From: Solirubrobacterales bacterium 67-14
GTDB taxonomy: Bacteria; Actinomycetota; Thermoleophilia; Solirubrobacterales; 70-9
Assembly: GCA_001897355.1 (NCBI GenBank)
Contig: MKST01000007.1
Coordinates: forward strand, 1 to 64,000
Length of the DNA: 64,000 bases
Direction: 5' to 3'
Notes under the pieces: generated by a model
Databases searched by the model: none
What the model saw: the letters and a program-made list of their open reading frames with translations, nothing else
What the model was told of the DNA's origin: nothing
Shown here: in pieces, positions 63,699-64,000 of the stretch
How positions within the stretch are numbered: the first letter of the stretch is position 1
Layout: each line of letters begins with the position of its first letter
Translations under genes and position numbers: made by a program

Positions 63699-64000
63699 GT
63701 CGAATCCCGGATCAAGATCTCGACGGCGAATTCCTCGGAGACCGCGTCGGTGGGCTGGCCCAGGCGGCCCAGCAGCAGCTCGGCCGCCGCTCTGCCCATC
63801 TCGTAGACCGGAAGCGAGACCGTGGTCAGAGCCGGGCTGATGTAAGCCGAGAAGTCGAAGTTGTTGAAGCCGGATACAGCGATGTCATCGGGCACTTTCA
63901 GCCCGCGCTGCTTGGCCATATGGATGATGCCGAGTGCGAGCAGGTCGTTGGCCGCAACGATCGCGGTCGGCGGCTCCTGCAGGTCGAACAGAGCCTCGGC
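63695..64000 (-). CDS. LacI-family transcriptional regulator, C-terminal 101 residues (cut by window edge)
   Basis: C-terminal part of the periplasmic-binding-protein-like effector domain: [15 protein letters not shown], then [47 protein letters not shown]. This is the classic LacI/GalR end. The helix-turn-helix lies beyond base 64000. It overlaps the flavoprotein gene (ATGA), so it is the first visible gene of the operon and likely its ligand-responsive regulator. LacI regulators mostly sense sugars or nucleosides. Confidence 0.9.
   Translation of the reverse strand, partial: AEALFDLQEPPTAIVAANDLLALGIIHMAKQRGLKVPDDIAVSGFNNFDFSAYISPALTTVSLPVYEMGRAAAELLLGRLGQPTDAVSEEFAVEILIRDST

Overview
The window is 64 kb of high-GC bacterial DNA from an actinobacterial-type genome. 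Gene content and order point to the class Thermoleophilia, probably Solirubrobacterales. The evidence is the block rpmE - DUF1385 - prfA - prmC - tsaC - rpiB - glyA - wecA-like - atp operon, an electron-transfer-flavoprotein fatty-acid system, a secreted protein with the LALFVALGGTA N-terminal signature that I associate with that order, and several genes preceded by a TAnnnT box 6-8 bases from the start codon (candidate leaderless mRNAs). The taxonomic call is an inference. Both ends are cut inside genes: secA at the left and a LacI-type regulator at the right. I see no rRNA, tRNA, CRISPR, prophage, integrase or insertion sequence.

Layout. 1-2.7 kb: secA, a short hibernation factor and comF. 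2.8-9.2 kb: an overlapping nucleotide-sugar operon (two sugar-phosphate nucleotidyltransferases, a phosphoglucose/phosphomannose isomerase-like protein, UDP-glucose dehydrogenase, an LCP-family cell-wall ligase). 9.2-17.7 kb: an M20 peptidase and the full F-type ATP synthase operon. 17.8-28.2 kb: envelope and translation core genes, interrupted by a DUF354 glycosyltransferase-like gene, a lysyl-oxidase-like secreted protein and an ECF sigma factor with a membrane-anchored partner. 28.2-36 kb: a 430-base structured non-coding stretch, small and secreted proteins, ETF-quinone oxidoreductase and etfBA. 36-50.5 kb: SDR, PLD-family protein, a two-subunit acyl-CoA mutase, MarR regulator, HAD phosphatase, CYTH-CHAD protein, thiolase, leucyl aminopeptidase, thioesterase, acyl-CoA dehydrogenase and MeaB. 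50.5-58.3 kb: acyltransferase, ABC-2 exporter and a glycosyltransferase - GH57 - methyltransferase trio. 58.3-64 kb: an overlapping oligopeptide-type ABC transporter operon with a PYROXD2-like flavoprotein and a LacI regulator.

How the genes work together. The mutase carries Phe80 and Gln198, the isobutyryl-CoA mutase signature, not the Tyr/Arg pair of methylmalonyl-CoA mutase. With MeaB, acyl-CoA dehydrogenase, thiolase, ETF and ETF-QO it would convert isobutyryl-CoA to butyryl-CoA and oxidise it with electrons passed to quinone; the ATP synthase uses the resulting proton gradient. The GT4-GH57-methyltransferase trio resembles Rv3032-Rv3031-Rv3030 of Mycobacterium tuberculosis, which make methylated alpha-glucan.

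The most novel signal is a dispersed intergenic repeat of about 75-80 bases, with four good copies and one decayed copy. Each copy folds into two GC-rich hairpins, one copy shows compensatory stem changes, and the copies sit at gene 3' ends, sometimes supplying the stop codon. Other points of interest: an ETF-QO missing one of four cluster cysteines, a CYTH-CHAD gene with no ATG/GTG/TTG start, two divergent methyltransferase genes whose start codons overlap, and several perfect palindromes in likely promoter regions.
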